From NCBI RefSeq assembly GCF_040100845.1, contig NZ_JAZHSH010000001.1:744001-808000 (forward strand): a stretch of 64,000 nucleotides of DNA. The letters run 5' to 3'. The stretch is from Chengkuizengella sp. SCS-71B (GTDB taxonomy: Bacteria; Bacillota; Bacilli; Paenibacillales; KCTC-33759). The translations under genes and the position numbers were made by a program. Under the pieces are notes generated by a model, which saw nothing but the letters and a program-made list of their open reading frames with translations, did not search any database and was not told the origin of the DNA. Positions 24,396 to 33,511 of the stretch are shown here, piece by piece. Each line of letters begins with the position of its first letter. The stretch's first letter is position 1.

Positions 24396-24998
24396 ATGGA
24401 ATATCATTTGAAGATTGAATTTGAAGACAATGATTTGAAAAATATTTATAGCGCTGCTCAGAAAGTGGTACTAATTAAGGAATCTCCAGGTAATGATTCA
24501 GTTGCTTGGGTTACATTTGATCCATTTGAATATAACACAGTGAGTTGGAATGAAAATTATAATGTGTACTGTTCAAAGACACAAATTCAAAATGGAGCAA
24601 CAATTGATAAATTATCCGAAAAAAATGCAGAGGCAAGATCTGTATATGACTTTGGAAGTGGAATATTTGAAAATAACAAAGGTGAGAAAACAAACAAGGG
24701 TTCATATCAAGTAAATAATACAACTTCTGAAAATCTTACGTTTGGTTTAGCACAAGATGTTGTAGCAAATGGAAATAGAACGATTGGAGCACCTATTAAC
24801 GCTTCTACTGTACTTGCAGGACAAAATGGTATTTTTACACCATTTGAAAAAGTAAAGATTTTATTGCAATCCAACGTAATGGATGGACTAGTGTTATCTA
24901 CAATTTCTAGTAATATTTATACGGCAGAATTTGGTGGGCAGATTGACTCTATCTCTGTTAGATACGATGGATCCACAGGGCACTTCATAGAAATATAA
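24396..24998 (+). CDS. signal-less beta-rich protein of unknown function
   Basis: 200 aa, no signal peptide, no membrane helix, one Cys. Alternating strands and turns (MEYHLKIEFEDNDLKNIYSA, VAWVTFDPFEYNTVSWNENY, then GGQIDSISVRYDGSTGHFIE) suggest a compact beta-sandwich like small lectins or cytolysins, but I do not recognise the family. It follows a split sigma factor pair and a divergent lysis cassette. By analogy with toxin loci that pair an alternative sigma factor with a holin (TcdR/TcdE), it could be a protein released by lysis; this is inference. The RNA element at 24299 lies in its leader. Confidence 0.7.
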   Translation: MEYHLKIEFEDNDLKNIYSAAQKVVLIKESPGNDSVAWVTFDPFEYNTVSWNENYNVYCSKTQIQNGATIDKLSEKNAEARSVYDFGSGIFENNKGEKTNKGSYQVNNTTSENLTFGLAQDVVANGNRTIGAPINASTVLAGQNGIFTPFEKVKILLQSNVMDGLVLSTISSNIYTAEFGGQIDSISVRYDGSTGHFIEI

Positions 24999-25076
24999 TT
25001 CTAACACTTACACAGATACTATACATTATGATGAAACGACCCATTTAATAGAAGGGGATATCTTAAAGGATAATAA

Positions 25077-25113
25077 ATTGCCAGAAATGCTATACGTGTT
25101 TCTGGTAATTTTC
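25077..25113 (+). terminator. hairpin downstream of 24396 gene
   Basis: CCAGAAA (25081-25087) pairs with TTTCTGG (25099-25105) and flanking ATT/AAT extends the stem. A short T-run follows. The 79 nt between the stop and the hairpin hold no gene. Confidence 0.6.
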
Positions 25114-25277
25114 TAAATGAAATTGCTATCATTATTGGAAAAATTATAAAGATTCCCAATAGATCTGTTTTGTAATTAAATGGGACATATTTATTCTATA
25201 AGAAACCTATGGCTTTCCATAGCATAATAAAAATGAAAAATGTTGTTGTACTTATATTAGTCATTATGACCTAATCA

Positions 25278-25313
25278 TGTAAAAGGCACCTTCTATAAAA
25301 GGTGCTTTTACAT
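25278..25313. terminator. bidirectional terminator
   Basis: ATGTAAAAGGCACCTT pairs perfectly with AAGGTGCTTTTACAT around a 5-nt loop. It lies between convergent units. The rest of 24999-25389 shows no ORF with an RBS. Confidence 0.75.
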
Positions 25314-25389
25314 TAAAGAGTAGAATTCATTTAGATCATCCAAGAAATTAATTCATTAGATGCAAAGCAACTTATAAATGGAAATCAAT

Positions 25390-25797
25390 TCATGAATTCG
25401 TTTTAGGCCATCTCCATGCATACCATATAATTGCTAATAAACCTATAATTTGTATCGTTACAAAAAATATATCATCAAGATCTGCGACGCCATTATCTAT
25501 AAGAAGCACAATCATTAATACACTTGCAATACTGTTTGCCCAGAAATTTACTCTATACTTTAATACTCGTGACAGGATAACCATAGCAATCGGAATCTCC
25601 AGCAGTATTCCAAATATCAACAACAATTCTTCAGTTATTAAAACCCCATCTACAGTTCCTGACATAATTTCTTCCAGAAATCCAGTTCTAAAAAGCCCAT
25701 GAATATCCTTAAAAATTAAATTTAAAAATACAAATATCCATAATGTAGAAAGTGTAGTCCTCCAATTCAGCTCGATGATCTTATTTTCTGCATTCAT
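25390..25797 (-). CDS. four-helix membrane protein (DUF6326-like)
   Basis: 135 aa with four hydrophobic segments (TLSTLWIFVFLNLIFKDI, TEELLLIFGILLEIPIAMVI, WANSIASVLMIVLLIDNG, ITIQIIGLLAIIWYAW region). From memory this is the pattern of the DUF6326 family, whose function is unknown. It lies 27 nt after the dehydrogenase gene on the same strand with its own AGGAAAGGAG site, so it is probably the second gene of the TetR-controlled operon. Confidence 0.7.
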   Translation of the reverse strand: MNAENKIIELNWRTTLSTLWIFVFLNLIFKDIHGLFRTGFLEEIMSGTVDGVLITEELLLIFGILLEIPIAMVILSRVLKYRVNFWANSIASVLMIVLLIDNGVADLDDIFFVTIQIIGLLAIIWYAWRWPKTNS

Positions 25798-25824
25798 TTT
25801 TTTACTCCTTTCCTCATACTTTTT

Positions 25825-26802
25825 TTACGCTACGGTTATGATTACTTTTCCTCTTGCGCGCCCAGTTTCAAGATATGTTAGTGCTTTGGCAGCTTCACTT
25901 AAGGAATAATATCTATCTATGACTGGTACAACTTTTTCTGTTTCAAGTAAATCTTTTAGAAAAAGTAAATCTTCTTTGTTAGTGTGGACAGTTTTCATCA
26001 TACCTATTTTCTTATTGCCAGCTTTGGAAACCCTTCCTCCTTTCCATGAAATCTCAAATAAACGAGCCATGTTCGTAAATCCAGCTACGGCACAATTTCC
26101 TTTTTCTTTTAATGCTCTTTCTAAGTCTGAAACCGAGTGATTTCCTACAGCATCAAAAATTAGATCATATTTCTTACCGTTTCTAGTGAAATCTTCCCTC
26201 GTATAATCAATAACATGATCTGCCCCAATTGAGCGAACCATATCTAAATTTCGCGTACTGCACACTCCGGTAACTTCAGTCCCGATTGCTTTTGCAATCT
26301 GTACCGCAAATGTACCCACTCCTCCAGATGCACCATTAATCAAAACCTTCTGTCCTGATTGAATTTGCCCTTCGTTTCGAAGACCTTGCAAAGCGGTGAG
26401 GGCTGCTAATGGGACGGCGGCGGCTGCCTTAAAGGACAGGTTACTAGGTTTCATTGCCAACGCACTTTCAGGAACAGATACATACTCGGCAAAGCCTCCT
26501 AATCCTGTCTCGAATTTCTCCCCAAATACTTCATCACCAACTTTAAATTGTGTTACATTGCTGCCAACTGCTTCAACCCGTCCTGCGATGTCTGCTCCAA
26601 GTCGTGTATTTTTAGGTTTTAAAAGTCCATTAGCCAAACGAGCTAAGTATGGCTTAGCTCTCATCAAACGCCAATCAAGTGGATTTGCGGAAGATGCATC
26701 AACTTTTACCAGCACTTCATTTTCTTTTGGACTGGGTTTTTCGACTTCCTTAAGTTGAAGAACATCCGATGATCCATATTTTGTGAATACAATGGCTTTC
26801 AT
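25825..26802 (-). CDS. zinc-free MDR oxidoreductase (quinone reductase-like)
   Basis: 325 aa. The N-terminal GroES-like domain starts AIVFTKYGSSDVLQLKEVEK and includes LGADIAGRVEAVGSNVTQFK. The Rossmann motif is GQKVLINGASGGVGTFAVQI, followed by the substrate/NADPH region GADHVIDYTREDF. No Cys/His zinc set is seen, so it belongs to the NAD(P)H quinone-oxidoreductase type. A divergent tetR gene with two operators lies upstream. The enzyme is likely induced by an electrophile or other toxic compound. Two further family members occur at 46775 and 47781. Confidence 0.9.
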   Translation of the reverse strand: MKAIVFTKYGSSDVLQLKEVEKPSPKENEVLVKVDASSANPLDWRLMRAKPYLARLANGLLKPKNTRLGADIAGRVEAVGSNVTQFKVGDEVFGEKFETGLGGFAEYVSVPESALAMKPSNLSFKAAAAVPLAALTALQGLRNEGQIQSGQKVLINGASGGVGTFAVQIAKAIGTEVTGVCSTRNLDMVRSIGADHVIDYTREDFTRNGKKYDLIFDAVGNHSVSDLERALKEKGNCAVAGFTNMARLFEISWKGGRVSKAGNKKIGMMKTVHTNKEDLLFLKDLLETEKVVPVIDRYYSLSEAAKALTYLETGRARGKVIITVA

Positions 26803-26881
26803 GAGTTTCCTCCTTCATTTATGTCTTTCATTTTTGATTTCATAACTAACATTATTAGGTAGTCTTGAAATTTCTTCCTGC

Positions 26882-26914
26882 TTAATGTAAACTATACAGT
26901 GTAGTTTACATTAA
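26882..26914. promoter_or_regulatory. TetR operator 1, 13-bp perfect arms
   Basis: TTAATGTAAACTA (26882-26894) and TAGTTTACATTAA (26902-26914) are exact inverted copies around TACAGTG. The site lies between the dehydrogenase and tetR starts and probably covers both promoters. Confidence 0.8.
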
Positions 26915-26929
26915 GTCAATAATTTTTAT

Positions 26930-26944
26930 ACTACACAGTGTAGT
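26930..26944. promoter_or_regulatory. TetR operator 2
   Basis: ACTACAC-A-GTGTAGT is a perfect 7+7 palindrome that shares the core CAGTGTAGT with operator 1. It lies 33 nt before the tetR ATG, consistent with autoregulation. Confidence 0.78.
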
Positions 26945-26977
26945 TTACTTAAAAATGTAGAAGGTGAGTACTCAACT

Positions 26978-27598
26978 ATGAATGATGAATTAAAAAAAGC
27001 AGCAAACATTTCTAAAAAGCGTGAAACTATTATGGATGGAGCAATCAAAGCCTTTGTGATAGAAGGATACGAAAAGGCATCTATGGATCGAATTGCTTAT
27101 CATGCAGAAGTTTCAAAACGAACGGTTTATAATCATTTTGCCAATAAGGATGATCTATTCCAAGCCGTTTTTAAAAGATTGCTATCTGAACAGGAATTAT
27201 TAAAAAATATCACTTATGATCCTGATAAAACTTTAGAAGAGCAGCTTGCCCTTTTTGCTGATGCAGAAATATTTCTAATTAACGATCCAAGTAGACTAGC
27301 ATTATGCAAGGTGCTTACTACTGTATTTATTCAAGACTCCCAGTTGGCTATGGAAACAAAATCTAAGTATGGTCCACCTCATACCAATCTCGTAAATTGG
27401 TTAAAATCAGCAGATGAAGATGGACGGATGGAGATCCCCGATCCACGTGTGGCTGCTCAAATCTTCCATTCCATGATCGAAGGGGCTTTAACCTGGCCAG
27501 CGCTCTTCCAGTCATGTCAGACTGAGAAACAGTTAAAACCTTTAAAAGAGGAAATGATAAAAACATATTTGTGCAGATTTGGGATAAACCACCTTTGA
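26978..27598 (+). CDS. TetR/AcrR family regulator
   Basis: 206 aa with a TetR N-terminal HTH (IMDGAIKAFVIEGYEKASMD, RIAYHAEVSKRTVYNHFANK, DDLFQAVFKRLL) and an all-helical C-terminal ligand-binding domain in which a TetR_C-type motif (FHSMIEGALTWPALF) is seen. It is divergent from the MDR oxidoreductase gene with two palindromes between, the normal set-up of a local repressor. Inducer unknown. A terminator follows at 27607. Confidence 0.93.
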   Translation: MNDELKKAANISKKRETIMDGAIKAFVIEGYEKASMDRIAYHAEVSKRTVYNHFANKDDLFQAVFKRLLSEQELLKNITYDPDKTLEEQLALFADAEIFLINDPSRLALCKVLTTVFIQDSQLAMETKSKYGPPHTNLVNWLKSADEDGRMEIPDPRVAAQIFHSMIEGALTWPALFQSCQTEKQLKPLKEEMIKTYLCRFGINHL

Positions 27599-27606
27599 AC
27601 CTAAAC

Positions 27607-27641
27607 AAGAAGAAGCATCCACTTTGTGGTTTGCTTCTTCT
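27607..27641 (+). terminator. terminator after tetR
   Basis: AGAAGCA-CCAC pairs with GTGG-TGCTTCT (bulged) and is followed by T-rich sequence. Confidence 0.65.
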
Positions 27642-27712
27642 GATAATCTAAATTTTAGTTTTAGTAAACAACATTAAAAAAATGATTTGATGGAATTGGA
27701 TATCCCTAATAT

Positions 27713-28633
27713 TTATTTTAAATCTGGTGTAGTAAATATACTCCTATTTACAACACCACTAGGACCATTATTTAAACGGCACTCTCCAGCTATAAATTCA
27801 AAATCACAACCATCAGCTTCATTTCCCCATCTGTATATAGCACCACTTGCTGGATCTGAAGGGTCCATACCTGGTACTGTATAAGTAAAATCATCATACA
27901 TCCATAATGGCCAATCTTGTCCTGATAAACCTTCTTTTTGTTTATAATCATACGCTTCAACACTATTCCAAGTATCCCAAGCAGTTCCTGCACTAGTGAT
28001 ATCTTGTAATTTTCCTAAAATCCATAAATCTTTATACGTATGTACACCAGGGTCTTTCCAATGTCCATGTGATCCCCATGCGGAATAGACTATAGGGTGA
28101 GTATTCTCAACCTTTTGAATTTCATTCCAAGAGTATAGTTCTCCAAAGTTATGAGATGGAAGATAAATTTGCACCGGCTCGTAAGACTCATTCAATCTTA
28201 TAGAAATATGCTCCCAATCACCAACATGGTTACCCCAAATTGTATCGATTACAGATTTCCCTCTATTGTATGGGTAGAAAACCCAATAGGTAATATCCGT
28301 CACACCATTCTCTTTATCGACCCAATAAGAATATATCTTAGCAGAATCTAAATTACCATTAAAATAACTAAGCCGGTCTGAAGGACTGGATAATGTTTCT
28401 TTCGACTTTAGCCAGTAATTATTTTTACCAGAGGGAATATATCTCTCAACATACGGAAACATCCATTCAACAGAAGAAGGGAAATATCTTTCATTCTCAT
28501 CCATCCATATTCTAGGTGCGAACTTTGTCAATATTTCTAATTTTTCATCATTTGTCAATTCTTCTGCCGAAATAGCCATTGAATTAGTAAAAATCATTGC
28601 TAACGTTAAGATGAGAACCAATATTTTTTTCAT
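27713..28633 (-). CDS. secreted Vps62-like protein
   Basis: 306 aa with signal peptide (KKILVLILTLAMIFTNSMAI, then SA). The body starts LEILTKFAPRIWMDENERYF and contains VTDITYWVFYPYNRGK, GNHVGDWEHISIRLN and YSAWGSHGHW. These are the conserved Trp/His-rich motifs of the Vps62/DUF946 family found in fungi, plants and some bacteria, whose biochemical role is not settled. There is an RBS AAAGAGGTAA. It is a single gene, divergent from the NRPS region. Secretion is the only firm statement about its place of action. Confidence 0.75.
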   Translation of the reverse strand: MKKILVLILTLAMIFTNSMAISAEELTNDEKLEILTKFAPRIWMDENERYFPSSVEWMFPYVERYIPSGKNNYWLKSKETLSSPSDRLSYFNGNLDSAKIYSYWVDKENGVTDITYWVFYPYNRGKSVIDTIWGNHVGDWEHISIRLNESYEPVQIYLPSHNFGELYSWNEIQKVENTHPIVYSAWGSHGHWKDPGVHTYKDLWILGKLQDITSAGTAWDTWNSVEAYDYKQKEGLSGQDWPLWMYDDFTYTVPGMDPSDPASGAIYRWGNEADGCDFEFIAGECRLNNGPSGVVNRSIFTTPDLK

Positions 28634-28770
28634 TTTTAAATTACCTCTTTCTTAATCTTATTTAATTCAAAGTTATAATTCGATAAAAAAATCTAAAAAC
28701 CTCCTAATAAATCCTGATAATAGTAAATATGTAAATCATAGTTTGTATAAAAAAGTTAAGATAATGATAG

Positions 28771-28884
28771 GTGATTTTTTATGATAATGAGGAAGGTTAT
28801 AATCATATTCAGCAATTAAATGAAGAAGAGGACTGTGCAACAAGTGGTTCCAGTTCATATTATGAAAATTATAATTGCGCTTAG
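28771..28884 (+). CDS. 37-codon Cys-containing small ORF before NRPS (tentative)
   Basis: A GTG-started frame gives an acidic segment (DNEEGYNHIQQLNEEED) followed by CATSGSSSYYENYNCA and a stop. Acidic leader plus short Ser/Cys-rich tail is the look of a modified-peptide precursor, or of a C-terminal gene fragment. No strong RBS serves the GTG; the best Shine-Dalgarno (AGGTGAT) instead fits ATG 28781 in another frame (12 codons). No modifying enzymes are adjacent. Confidence 0.25.
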   Translation: MIFYDNEEGYNHIQQLNEEEDCATSGSSSYYENYNCA

Positions 28885-28941
28885 ACATTCCTATATAGTA
28901 AAATGTGGCATAGATTTCAAAAGTTTAGAAAGGAGGATGGC

Positions 28942-31900
28942 ATGGGCACAACTATAGATTACTGGGATCAGGAGTTAGCTGACATACCATCACATTTTGA
29001 ATTAATAATTGATAGTAAAAAGAGCCTCAACAATTGGGTTTCAAACGTATCATCTAAATCAAGAATTTTAGAGGAAAAGGAGAAATTAATATACAATTAT
29101 TGTGAGAGATTTGATTTAAACATTAATGAGGTCTTCTTATCAGCTTATTATATACTGCTATATCGAATGTCAGATGAAAAAGACATCATAGTAGGGGTAA
29201 ATGGAGAAAGTAATTTATTACCAGTGAGAATAAAGATCAATAGTAATCTTAATTTCCATCAATTTATAATTGAAGTAGCTAGCAAACTAAAGCAAGTCAA
29301 AGATAGTGCGAGTATATACTCAGTTAAATACTTGCGGGATTCTAATATATACTCTTCATTTAATGCAGATAAGACTATCTTTTGTACCAAAATGGATTGG
29401 TTTGTTTCAATTGATAAATATATTATGGTAGATATTAATTACAATGAAAGTTTTGTAAATAGTAGGTCTATGTACAAGTTAGTTAGGCATTATGAAAAAT
29501 TATTAGTAGAATTGTTAAGTAATCCTACCACCGCAATTGGAGATGTAGAAATCTTACTAGAAGATGATAAACAAACATACCAGATCATGAATAATACCGA
29601 AACAGATATAGACAATTTCAAGACCATTATTGATATGTTTAATCATACTGTGAGGAATTATCCCCTCGACCTTGCCCTCTCTGCAGATGGTATCCAATAT
29701 ACGTATAAAGAATTAGATATACAGATAAATAAAGTAGCTAATACTCTCATTAAGCAAAATATTCGAAAGGGAGATTTTGTCTCTATTTTAATGGGAAGAA
29801 GTGTTGAGACAGTAGTTAGTCTCATGGCAGTCATGAAGATTGGAGCGATTTATGTTCCTTTAGACCCAAAGCATCCTAAGGATAGAAATCTATATATCAT
29901 ATCAGATTCCCACTCTAATTATGTGATTACAACTTATGAATATGCCACATTAGTAAAGGATATGTTTAAGAATGGTACGCAACAGGTACTGTATTATGAA
30001 GATTGTACCAATACTAATCCCACAGACATTGAATATATAGGAAACCCGGATAATGTAGCATATGTTATCTATACATCTGGTTCTACAGGTAAGCCAAAAG
30101 GTACATTGATTAGACACAAGGGATTAATGAACCTATGTCCATCTATTAGAGATACTTTTAATTTATCATCATCGGATATACTCTTACAATTTGCCAGTTT
30201 TAGCTTTGATGCTTCCATTTATGAAATGTTTGGTGCATTCTATTGTGGAGCACATTTACATTTAATAAACGATGAGGAACGTATATCTATTGAGGCATTT
30301 GCTAATATCGTAGATAGAATGAGTATTACCTGTATTCCTTTAATACCTACTATTTTCTTCAACCAATTAGCCACTCATCTATCTGATTCTGGTGTAGCCA
30401 AATTTAAATCAGTGCGTACTATTAGTACTGGGGGAGAGGCATTAACTAGCGAAATAGCAAAATCATTTATGAATAGATTCGGTCCAGATCTAAGGGTCGT
30501 AAATCTGTACGGACCAACAGAATGTACAGCAGTAACTTCTTCTTATGAGGTTAGAACGGATACGATTAAGGGGTTATCCATAGTTCCGATAGGAAGACCA
30601 TATAAGAATTACGAGATGTACATTGTTAATGAGCATAGTCAGCCCTGCCCATTATACGTCCCTGGGGAAATTTTAATAAAATCTGTAGGTGTGGCAAATG
30701 GTTACCTAAATCAGCCTGAAAAGACGAGAGAGGCATTTATAGATGATCCTTTTGATCCCTCATCCGATAAACGATTTTATAAAACGGGGGATATTGGCCG
30801 ATTGCTGCCTGGAGGCAATATCGAGTATATATCTAGGAAGGATTCACAAATTAAAATTAGAGGTTTTCGAGTAGAAATAGGGGAAATAGAAGATAGTATT
30901 TCAAGACATGAAAAGGTACAAGATATAGCCGTGATAGTCAAGTCAAATGGGAACAAAGGGAAAGTATTGATAGCCTATTATACTACTACAAATAAAATAC
31001 CCATATCTGTTTCGAAATTAAAGGAATTCTTATCTGATTCAATTCCGCAGTATATGATTCCTCATCATATTTGTTTTCTAAAAGAAATACCTATATCGCC
31101 AACTGGAAAAATAGATAGGAAGGTATTAAACTCTTTCGATTTTCATGATTATTTAGAAGATAATAAAGATATGGTAGCCCCAACCACAAGCATTGAAAAG
31201 AAGGTATGGAGAGCTTGGAGAAATGGTCTCGATATTGAAGATATTAGTATCACTGATCATTTTTTCGAAATAGGCGGAGATTCACTTTCTATTATGCAGA
31301 TCTTAGTTATATTGAAACCTGATTTTCCTAACATCAAGATAAGTGACTTTTATCAATATCCTACTATACAGGAATTATCAAATCGAATAGAAGAGACTAG
31401 AAACGGGGAAATCTTACTGGATCAATATGATAATAATAAGGAAATAAGGCATCTGATACCCTATCCCGAAACATTGCAAGGGGAAGATATTTCTCTAGAG
31501 GGAGTATCAACTACTCAAGATATCTTACTCACAGGAGCTACTGGTTATCTAGGCTCACATATACTGTACAATTTCCTAAAGAATAGTAGTGCTAGATTAT
31601 ACTGTTTGTTGCGGGATGGAGATAAAAGTCGTTTGACCTCAGTATTGAATTCATACTTCGATGATATAACTAATCATGATATTCAAAGAATTCAAGTAAT
31701 AAAAGGAGATCTATCCAAACCTAGATTAGCACTAAATGAAAGTGAATATGCTTATTTACGGAGGATAATAAATAACGTAGTCCATTGTGGTGCAGAAGTA
31801 AAACATCATGGGGATCATGAGCATTTCAATAAAGCAAATGTAATGAGTACTGTCATGCTGCTAGATCTAATTCAATTATCACCAAATGTTCAATTCCATT

Positions 31901-32571
31901 ATATCTCTACTTTAGGTATTCCTGAAGATCTAGCTTTGAGTGGTAGATATAATATATTCCCATTTGATCCTACAATAGTACTAGAGAATGTCTATACAAA
32001 TAGTAAATTAAAATCAGAAATACAAGTGAATATGAGAAGCAATAACATACCAAGTGCCATTTACCGTATGGGGAATTTGGTGGGCAACTCTATAAATGGG
32101 AAATTTCAGGTGAATATCAATAACAATGCATTCTATAGGATGTTAAAGGCAATGATGCTATTAGGTAAAGCACCAAAAGCCAACTGGTATGTTGATCTAA
32201 CACCCATAGATTATGCCAGCAAATATATTGTTAGGTCTATAGAGAAGGGGGAATCAATTAATAAACTCCTCCACGTCTGCAATCCTATACATATCACTTA
32301 TAATCAGATGGTAGAATACTTAGTAGATTACGGTTATAATATACAATTATTAGAAAAAGAAGAGTATTCTAGATGGTTATTTAACGAAGAAGAAAAAGAT
32401 CAAGAAGGGCTTCAGCTTGCTATGGCTCAATTAGAAGGTGATGGAGCTAAAGATTCTAATTATAAATTTATTAGTAGTGAGAGTAATATCGATTGCCACG
32501 AGCCAAATAGGGAGTTTTTCTATAAATTGATCAATTATGCAGTGTCAATAGGTTATTTTCCTGAAGTTTAA
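28942..32571 (+). CDS. single-module NRPS: half C domain, A, T, thioester reductase
   Basis: AAAGGAGG (28929-28936) fixes ATG 28942, giving 1209 aa. Residues 1-205 match only the second half of a condensation domain (start TIDYWDQELADIPSHFEL); the catalytic HHxxxDG half is absent. The adenylation domain (about 220-720) has YVIYTSGSTGKPKG, FDASIYEMF, NLYGPTE, YKTGD, RGFRVEIGEIE and PTGKIDR. The thiolation site is FFEIGGDSLSIMQ near 785. The C-terminal reductase domain has LLTGATGYLGSH and the YTNSK catalytic motif. Reductive release would give an amino aldehyde or alcohol. No other NRPS gene or PPTase is nearby. Confidence 0.88.
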   Translation: MGTTIDYWDQELADIPSHFELIIDSKKSLNNWVSNVSSKSRILEEKEKLIYNYCERFDLNINEVFLSAYYILLYRMSDEKDIIVGVNGESNLLPVRIKINSNLNFHQFIIEVASKLKQVKDSASIYSVKYLRDSNIYSSFNADKTIFCTKMDWFVSIDKYIMVDINYNESFVNSRSMYKLVRHYEKLLVELLSNPTTAIGDVEILLEDDKQTYQIMNNTETDIDNFKTIIDMFNHTVRNYPLDLALSADGIQYTYKELDIQINKVANTLIKQNIRKGDFVSILMGRSVETVVSLMAVMKIGAIYVPLDPKHPKDRNLYIISDSHSNYVITTYEYATLVKDMFKNGTQQVLYYEDCTNTNPTDIEYIGNPDNVAYVIYTSGSTGKPKGTLIRHKGLMNLCPSIRDTFNLSSSDILLQFASFSFDASIYEMFGAFYCGAHLHLINDEERISIEAFANIVDRMSITCIPLIPTIFFNQLATHLSDSGVAKFKSVRTISTGGEALTSEIAKSFMNRFGPDLRVVNLYGPTECTAVTSSYEVRTDTIKGLSIVPIGRPYKNYEMYIVNEHSQPCPLYVPGEILIKSVGVANGYLNQPEKTREAFIDDPFDPSSDKRFYKTGDIGRLLPGGNIEYISRKDSQIKIRGFRVEIGEIEDSISRHEKVQDIAVIVKSNGNKGKVLIAYYTTTNKIPISVSKLKEFLSDSIPQYMIPHHICFLKEIPISPTGKIDRKVLNSFDFHDYLEDNKDMVAPTTSIEKKVWRAWRNGLDIEDISITDHFFEIGGDSLSIMQILVILKPDFPNIKISDFYQYPTIQELSNRIEETRNGEILLDQYDNNKEIRHLIPYPETLQGEDISLEGVSTTQDILLTGATGYLGSHILYNFLKNSSARLYCLLRDGDKSRLTSVLNSYFDDITNHDIQRIQVIKGDLSKPRLALNESEYAYLRRIINNVVHCGAEVKHHGDHEHFNKANVMSTVMLLDLIQLSPNVQFHYISTLGIPEDLALSGRYNIFPFDPTIVLENVYTNSKLKSEIQVNMRSNNIPSAIYRMGNLVGNSINGKFQVNINNNAFYRMLKAMMLLGKAPKANWYVDLTPIDYASKYIVRSIEKGESINKLLHVCNPIHITYNQMVEYLVDYGYNIQLLEKEEYSRWLFNEEEKDQEGLQLAMAQLEGDGAKDSNYKFISSESNIDCHEPNREFFYKLINYAVSIGYFPEV

Positions 32572-32584
32572 TTGGAGGAAGTAA

Positions 32585-33413
32585 ATGAAATTAATGCAAA
32601 AAGCAATAGAGATGGCGGCAGTCTATGAACAAAACCCAAAAGTAGAAGCTATTCTTTTAGCGGGGTCAGTATCAAAAAACTTGGATGATGAGCACTCAGA
32701 TATTGAATTACATATTTTATGGTTGAAACCTCCAGAAGATGAAGATCGTCAAAATCCCATTGTACAAGTTAAAGGAACTATTTTATCATATCATCCTTAT
32801 GAGGAGGAAGAGTGGTCTGAGTCATACCTAACCAAAGAGGGGATTAAATATTAAATTAGAAATAAGCAACTTCTTAACCTCATCAGTTGAACGCTTTATT
32901 TCTGATGTAGTGGAAAATAATGAAACTGACTATGATAAACAATGTATTGTTGCATCGATAAATGATGGAAAGAGCTTATATGGGAAAGAAAAAATTAAAG
33001 CGTTAAAAAATAGAGTAACAATATATCCTGTAGATTTAACAAAACATATGATTTTAGAAAACCTTTGGATGAGTAATCGATGGAATAATCGAAATGCTTT
33101 GTTAAATAGGAAAGACTGGCTTATGCTATATGAAGTAATTTGTGAAGTACAAAAGAAGTTGTTTGGTGTTCTTTTTGGTCTAAATAGAATGTATGTTCAT
33201 CACCCTGTTTTTAAATGGATGTCTTACAATATTGAATGTATGAAGATTAAACCTCATAATCTTTATGATAGAATGACCAATATACTCATAGGAAATCCAG
33301 AAAATAGTGTGAAGGAATTAGAAAAATTAATTTATGAGATCATTAATTTGGTAGAAAAACATACAGAATTGAATATATATGAACAAAAAAAACATATTGG
33401 ATATTCAAAATAA
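32585..33413 (+). pseudogene. nucleotidyltransferase with C-terminal helical domain, frameshifted
   Basis: The first 89 codons carry the nucleotidyltransferase motif EAILLAGSVSKNLDDEHSDI (GSx..DxxSD). After TKEGIKY the frame stops at 32852-32854. A second frame, open from before the stop (LNIKLEISNFLTSSVERFIS) to 33413, continues the protein with the WNNRNALLNRKDWLML type helical domain of DUF4037-like enzymes. Removing one G from GGGG at 32839-32842 joins the two frames exactly (TKEGLNIKLEIS). So this is one gene of about 275 codons broken by a single base, or a sequencing error in a G-run. It follows the NRPS by 13 nt. Confidence 0.75.
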
Positions 33414-33480
33414 TGAAATTGTTTACAATAACATTAGTTAACTTAATATAAGTAAAATTATAAATCTATATTCCACAAAT

Positions 33481-33511
33481 TAGCGCTTTCTCTATGAGAA
33501 GCGCTTTCCTT
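33481..33511 (+). terminator. hairpin before beta-helix gene
   Basis: AGCGCTTTCTC pairs with GAGAAGCGCT, followed by TTCCTT. A near copy (AGAGAAGCGC, T-run) occurs after the beta-helix gene at 35887, so this gene lies between two related hairpins. The remaining 33512-33723 has no gene. A CATAGAATA block at 33680-33688 resembles the -10 of mother-cell sporulation sigma factors. Confidence 0.6.
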
